Below, in pieces: positions 6,515 through 10,167 of a DNA stretch of 10,167 bases. The notes under the pieces are model-generated. The model was not told the DNA's origin, did not search any database, and worked only from the letters and a program-made list of their open reading frames with translations. The position numbers and the translations under genes were made by a program. The stretch's first letter is position 1. Each line of letters opens with the position of its first letter. This stretch comes from Zoogloea sp. (lineage in GTDB: Bacteria > Pseudomonadota > Gammaproteobacteria > Burkholderiales > Rhodocyclaceae), in NCBI GenBank assembly GCA_016790385.1, contig JAEUNV010000030.1:1-10167 (forward strand), in the 5' to 3' direction.

Positions 6515-9500
6515 GTGGCTGAAGTCCGCTTTTCCCTTCTGCACCTGCCGCGCCGGTGGCTCGGCCGCCTGGCCTGGGCGGCGCTGCTCGTCTATTTTGT
6601 CTGCGGCCTGGGTTTCCTGATCCTGCGCCATGGGGTGCTGCCGAAAGTGCCGGCCTATCGCGGCGAGGTGGCGGCGATGCTGTCCCGTTCCCTCGGCCTG
6701 CCGGTAGACATCGCCAGCCTCTCGGCCGACTGGCAGGGGCTGCATCCGCGCCTGAACCTGGGCGGCGTGACGATCCGCGACTCGGCCGGGCAGGCGGCCT
6801 TGAGCCTCGATCGCGTCGATGCCGAGTTGGGCTGGACGTCCCTGTTCCTGATGCGTCTGCGCCTTCATCGCCTGGAGATCGATTCGCCGCAGCTGTCCGT
6901 GCGTCGCACGGCGGAAGGCCAGGTTTACGTGGCGGGTCTGGCCGTTGCCGCCGGTGGCGAGCAGGGCGATTTTGCCGGCTGGCTGATGGAGCAGCGCCAG
7001 GTGGTGGTCCGCAACGCCCGCCTGGAGTGGTCGGATGCCCTGCGCGGTGCCGAAACCCTGGTGCTCGACAAGTTGGAGTTCCGCCTCGACAACCGGGGCG
7101 ATCACCACCGCTTCGGTCTGAGGGCTCAGCCCCCGGGGCGCCTTGCCGCCGCCATCGACTTGCGGGGCGATCTGCGCGGCAGCGATCCGGCGCGGCCCGA
7201 GCGCTGGCGTGGCGAGCTGTACGCGAGCCTCGACTATGCCGACCTGGGCGCTTGGCGGGCATGGGTGGATTACCCCCTCGACGTGAGCGGAGCGGGTGGC
7301 GTCCGCGCCTGGCTGGAGTTTGCCGATGGAGGCCTGCTCGCCGCCACCGCCGATTTCGCCCTGCGTGATGCCCGTGTGCGCCTCGCCCCCGATCTGGAAG
7401 ACATCGACATGACCGAGGCGGAGGGCCGTCTGCGGGTCCGGCGCCGCAGTGGCGGGCTGGAGGCCAGTGGCAGCAAGCTGCGCCTGAACACCCGCGACGG
7501 TCTCAAGGTACAGCCCACCGATTTCTTCCTGCGGCTGGTGCCAGCCTCCGGTGCCCAGCCGGCCCGGGGCGAGTTCGTGGCCAACCAGCTCGATCTCGAA
7601 GTGTTGTCGCGGCTGGCCGGGCGCCTGCCGTTCGACGGGGGGCTGCGCAAGCGTCTGGCCACCCTCGCACCCGCGGGCCGGGTGGCGCCGATGGATCTCA
7701 AATGGAGCCTCAAGGGCGACACGCTGGCCACCTATGCCGTGAATGCCCGCTTTGAAGGGTTGGGCATCGAGCCCCTGGGGGCCTGGCCGGGTTTTGCCGG
7801 CATGGCCGGACGTATCGAGGGCAACGAAAAGGGGGGGCGCTTCACCCTCAGCGGGCGCGATGCGGGCCTCGAATTGCCCCAGGTCTTTCCCGAGTCCCAT
7901 CTGCAACTGTCCGAGCTGGCGGCGGAGGGAAGCTGGAGTCACCCCGATGGTGCGCTTGAGGTCACGCTGGCGAGTTCCAGCTTTGCCAACGAGGATGCCC
8001 GCGGCACCGCCTCGGGCCGCTACCGGGCCACCCCCGACACCCCCGGCCGGATCGATCTCCAGGCGCGCCTCTCCGAGGCGGATGGCACGGCGGTGTGGCG
8101 CTATATTCCGCATGTGGTGAGCAAGCAGGCCCGTGATTGGCTCCAGCGGGCGTTGGTGGGCGGCAAGGCGGTGGACACCCGCCTGGTGCTGAAGGGCGAC
8201 CTGTCGCGCTTTCCCTTCCGCGATCCGCAGGACGGCAGTTTCCGGGTGGCCGCGCGACTCCGTGACGGGCAGCTGGACTATGCCCCGGGCTGGCCGAAGA
8301 TCGACGGGGTGGCCGGCGAACTGATCTTCGAGGGCGCGGGGATGACCGTCAAAGCCCAGCGCGGGCGCATCCTGGGGGTGGATCTGAAGGACGTCAGCGC
8401 TGTGCTGCCCGATTTTGAGACCGACGCCGTCATCACCATCCGCGGCGCGGCGGAGGGGCCAACCCCCGACTTCCTGCGCTTTATCGCCGAGAGCCCGGTG
8501 TCCGGCATGATCAACCATTTCACCGACCCCTTCCGCGCCGAGGGCCGGGGCAAGCTCGACCTGCAACTGGTGCTGCCCCTGCACAAGATGGAGCATTCCC
8601 GGGTGAAGGGCGACTATCAGTTTGCCCGCAACCAGCTCCAGCCCGATCCGTCCATGCCCGTCCTCACCGAGGCGTCGGGGCGGGTCGAGTTCACCGAGAG
8701 CCAGTTGAATGTGCGTAACGGCGTGGCGCGGATCTTCGGTGACCCGGTGAGTGTCTCCGGCGGCAGCCGGCCCGACGGCAGCATTCTTCTGAATGCCCAG
8801 GGCAGCCTCAGCATGCCGGCCTTGCGCAAGGACCTGGATCTGCCCTTGCTCGATCACCTGTCGGGTACGGCGGCGTGGAAGGGAAGCATTGCCGTAATGC
8901 CGCGGGGCGGGGTCGAGTTCGTCCTCGACAGCGGGCTGCAAGGGGTGTCGTCCAGCCTGCCCGATCCCCTCAGCAAGTCGGCTGCCGCAACGCTCCCCTT
9001 CCGCTTCGAGATGGCGGTGGCACCGGGAGGCGGTGTTCCCGGCGACAGCCTCAAGCTGGCTGCCGGGTCCGTGTTCCAGGCCCACTTCCAGCGCCGCCGT
9101 GAAGGCCGGCAGATGGTCATCGCGCGTGGTGGCATCGCGCTCAATGAACCCGTGCGCCTGGCGGAGAAGGGGGTGCAGGTGTCGGCCCGGGCGGATCGGC
9201 TGGATGCGGATGCCTGGCGCAAAGCCCTGGCGGGCAAGCCGGCGCCCGGTCAGACCAGCGGGGGCGAGGGTACGGGGGGCGGATTTCCCCTCTCGGGCCT
9301 CGCCCTGCATGTCGGCGAACTCCAGGTTCTCGGGCAGCGCCTGAACGATGTGAGCCTGAACGCGGTGATGGAGGACGGGGGCTGGCAGGCGAGCCTGGGC
9401 AGCAAGGAGGCCACGGGCAATATCCACTGGCGCGATCAGGGGCGGGGGCGTTTGCAGGCGCGTTTCAAGCAGCTTTCCGTCGGAGCCCCCCAGGGGGGCG

Positions 9501-10167
9501 GAGCGAAGGAGGCGGAGGCCCATTCCGCGGACGAGGAGCGACTCTCCGAACTGCCGGGGCTGGACGTCATTGCCGACAGTTTCGTGCTCCGCGGTCATGC
9601 CCTTGGCCGGCTGGAACTGAAGGCCGCCAACCGGGGTGACAACTGGCGCCTGGAGCACCTCAGCATCGTCAGCCCGGACGGCAGCCTGAGTGGTGACGGG
9701 CTGTGGCGCCCGGGCGCGCGGGAGGAAACCCGCCTCAATTTCAAGCTCGACGTGAGCAGCGTCGAAAGGATGCTCAGCCGCCTCGGCTACCCGGAGGCGG
9801 TGCGGCGTGGCCAGGGCAGTCTGGAAGGGCTGCTTTCCTGGAAGGGGCCGCCCACCTCCCTGCATCTGCCCAGCCTTGGGGGAAAGATGAAGTTGCGGGT
9901 GGACAGTGGCCAGTTCACCCAGCTGGAGCCCGGCGTCGGGCGTCTGCTGGGGGTGCTCAACCTTCAGGCGCTGCCCAGGCGAATCACCCTGGATTTCCGC
10001 GACGTGTTCTCCGAAGGATTCGCCTTCGACCGCATTTCCGGTAGCATCGGGCTCGATGGCGGCGTGTTGCGCACCGACGATCTCGAAATTTTCGGCCCGG
10101 CGGCCCGCGTGTTCATGAGGGGTGAGGCCGATGCCGTGCGGGAAACCCAGAACCTGCGTGTGAAGGT
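6515..10167 (+). CDS. yhdP: YhdP-family AsmA-like envelope protein (5' 1217 codons, cut by the window edge)
   Basis: YhdP (TIGR02099; DUF3971 plus AsmA-like C-terminal region) is a very large inner-membrane-anchored protein spanning the periplasm. In E. coli it acts with TamB and YdbH in moving phospholipids to the outer membrane. I translated the frame from 6515 to the window end and found no stop. One transmembrane helix (about 19-37) follows the basic LPRRWLGR. After it come family hallmarks: SLGLPVDIASLSADWQGLHP (63-82), repeated beta-rich segments, the YIPHVVSKQARDWLQRAL region (about 530-547), and near the end LNLQALPRRITLDFRDVFS and GFAFDRISG (about 1148-1177). Gly-rich stretches lie near 912-925 and 990-1000. 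Members run about 1270 residues or more, so a minority of the C-terminus is missing. The start is GTG at 6515, with basic residues and the helix directly after it; no Shine-Dalgarno is visible. GTG at 6431 is in frame but would add 28 unlikely residues, and the first in-frame ATG would remove the anchor. Confidence 0.93.
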   Translation, partial: MAEVRFSLLHLPRRWLGRLAWAALLVYFVCGLGFLILRHGVLPKVPAYRGEVAAMLSRSLGLPVDIASLSADWQGLHPRLNLGGVTIRDSAGQAALSLDRVDAELGWTSLFLMRLRLHRLEIDSPQLSVRRTAEGQVYVAGLAVAAGGEQGDFAGWLMEQRQVVVRNARLEWSDALRGAETLVLDKLEFRLDNRGDHHRFGLRAQPPGRLAAAIDLRGDLRGSDPARPERWRGELYASLDYADLGAWRAWVDYPLDVSGAGGVRAWLEFADGGLLAATADFALRDARVRLAPDLEDIDMTEAEGRLRVRRRSGGLEASGSKLRLNTRDGLKVQPTDFFLRLVPASGAQPARGEFVANQLDLEVLSRLAGRLPFDGGLRKRLATLAPAGRVAPMDLKWSLKGDTLATYAVNARFEGLGIEPLGAWPGFAGMAGRIEGNEKGGRFTLSGRDAGLELPQVFPESHLQLSELAAEGSWSHPDGALEVTLASSSFANEDARGTASGRYRATPDTPGRIDLQARLSEADGTAVWRYIPHVVSKQARDWLQRALVGGKAVDTRLVLKGDLSRFPFRDPQDGSFRVAARLRDGQLDYAPGWPKIDGVAGELIFEGAGMTVKAQRGRILGVDLKDVSAVLPDFETDAVITIRGAAEGPTPDFLRFIAESPVSGMINHFTDPFRAEGRGKLDLQLVLPLHKMEHSRVKGDYQFARNQLQPDPSMPVLTEASGRVEFTESQLNVRNGVARIFGDPVSVSGGSRPDGSILLNAQGSLSMPALRKDLDLPLLDHLSGTAAWKGSIAVMPRGGVEFVLDSGLQGVSSSLPDPLSKSAAATLPFRFEMAVAPGGGVPGDSLKLAAGSVFQAHFQRRREGRQMVIARGGIALNEPVRLAEKGVQVSARADRLDADAWRKALAGKPAPGQTSGGEGTGGGFPLSGLALHVGELQVLGQRLNDVSLNAVMEDGGWQASLGSKEATGNIHWRDQGRGRLQARFKQLSVGAPQGGGAKEAEAHSADEERLSELPGLDVIADSFVLRGHALGRLELKAANRGDNWRLEHLSIVSPDGSLSGDGLWRPGAREETRLNFKLDVSSVERMLSRLGYPEAVRRGQGSLEGLLSWKGPPTSLHLPSLGGKMKLRVDSGQFTQLEPGVGRLLGVLNLQALPRRITLDFRDVFSEGFAFDRISGSIGLDGGVLRTDDLEIFGPAARVFMRGEADAVRETQNLRVK

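Noticed and set aside
6500..9865. Open frame of 1121 codons on the minus strand opposite yhdP
   Set aside because: The plus strand carries a family-recognisable protein across the whole stretch. The antisense translation is rich in Gly/Ala/Arg/His/Gln with no motif, as expected from the complement of GC-biased codons.

Overview
This window is GC-rich chromosomal DNA with mostly G/C third codon positions. It carries housekeeping genes typical of a beta-proteobacterium. The divergent glnE / yhdP pair and the small conserved 87-residue protein point towards the Rhodocyclales (Azospira/Thauera/Azoarcus-like); this placement is inference from gene content, not from a search. No tRNA, rRNA, CRISPR array, insertion sequence or phage gene is visible.

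Left part (1-2449), all on the minus strand. Read in the direction of transcription it holds a small conserved protein of unknown function (2449-2186), a rho-independent terminator (2160-2129), a zinc-ribbon protein with a PD-(D/E)XK nuclease core resembling the nuclease half of the CRISPR-associated Card1/Can2 (DUF1887) proteins (2115-1141), and, 34 bases on, the start of recQ helicase, which runs off the left edge. The nuclease and recQ look like a two-gene unit. That unit is the most interesting part of the window, because a poorly described nuclease sits with a DNA-unwinding enzyme. Nothing else in view ties it to CRISPR or to a named defence system.

Centre (2450-3655). A 144-base divergent promoter region separates the small protein from a plus-strand metallo-beta-lactamase-fold hydrolase (2594-3538). 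A 117-base convergent gap follows, holding one GC-rich hairpin.

Right part (3656-10167). glnE (minus strand), the bifunctional enzyme that adenylylates and deadenylylates glutamine synthetase, is complete. Across a 132-base divergent gap lies yhdP (plus strand), a giant AsmA-like envelope protein that begins with GTG and is cut by the right edge after about 1217 codons. These two genes are not functionally linked as far as the sequence shows; the arrangement is simply conserved neighbourhood.

Several very long open frames lie opposite recQ, the nuclease gene, glnE and yhdP (up to 1121 codons). They are best explained as by-products of high-GC codon usage and are not annotated as genes.
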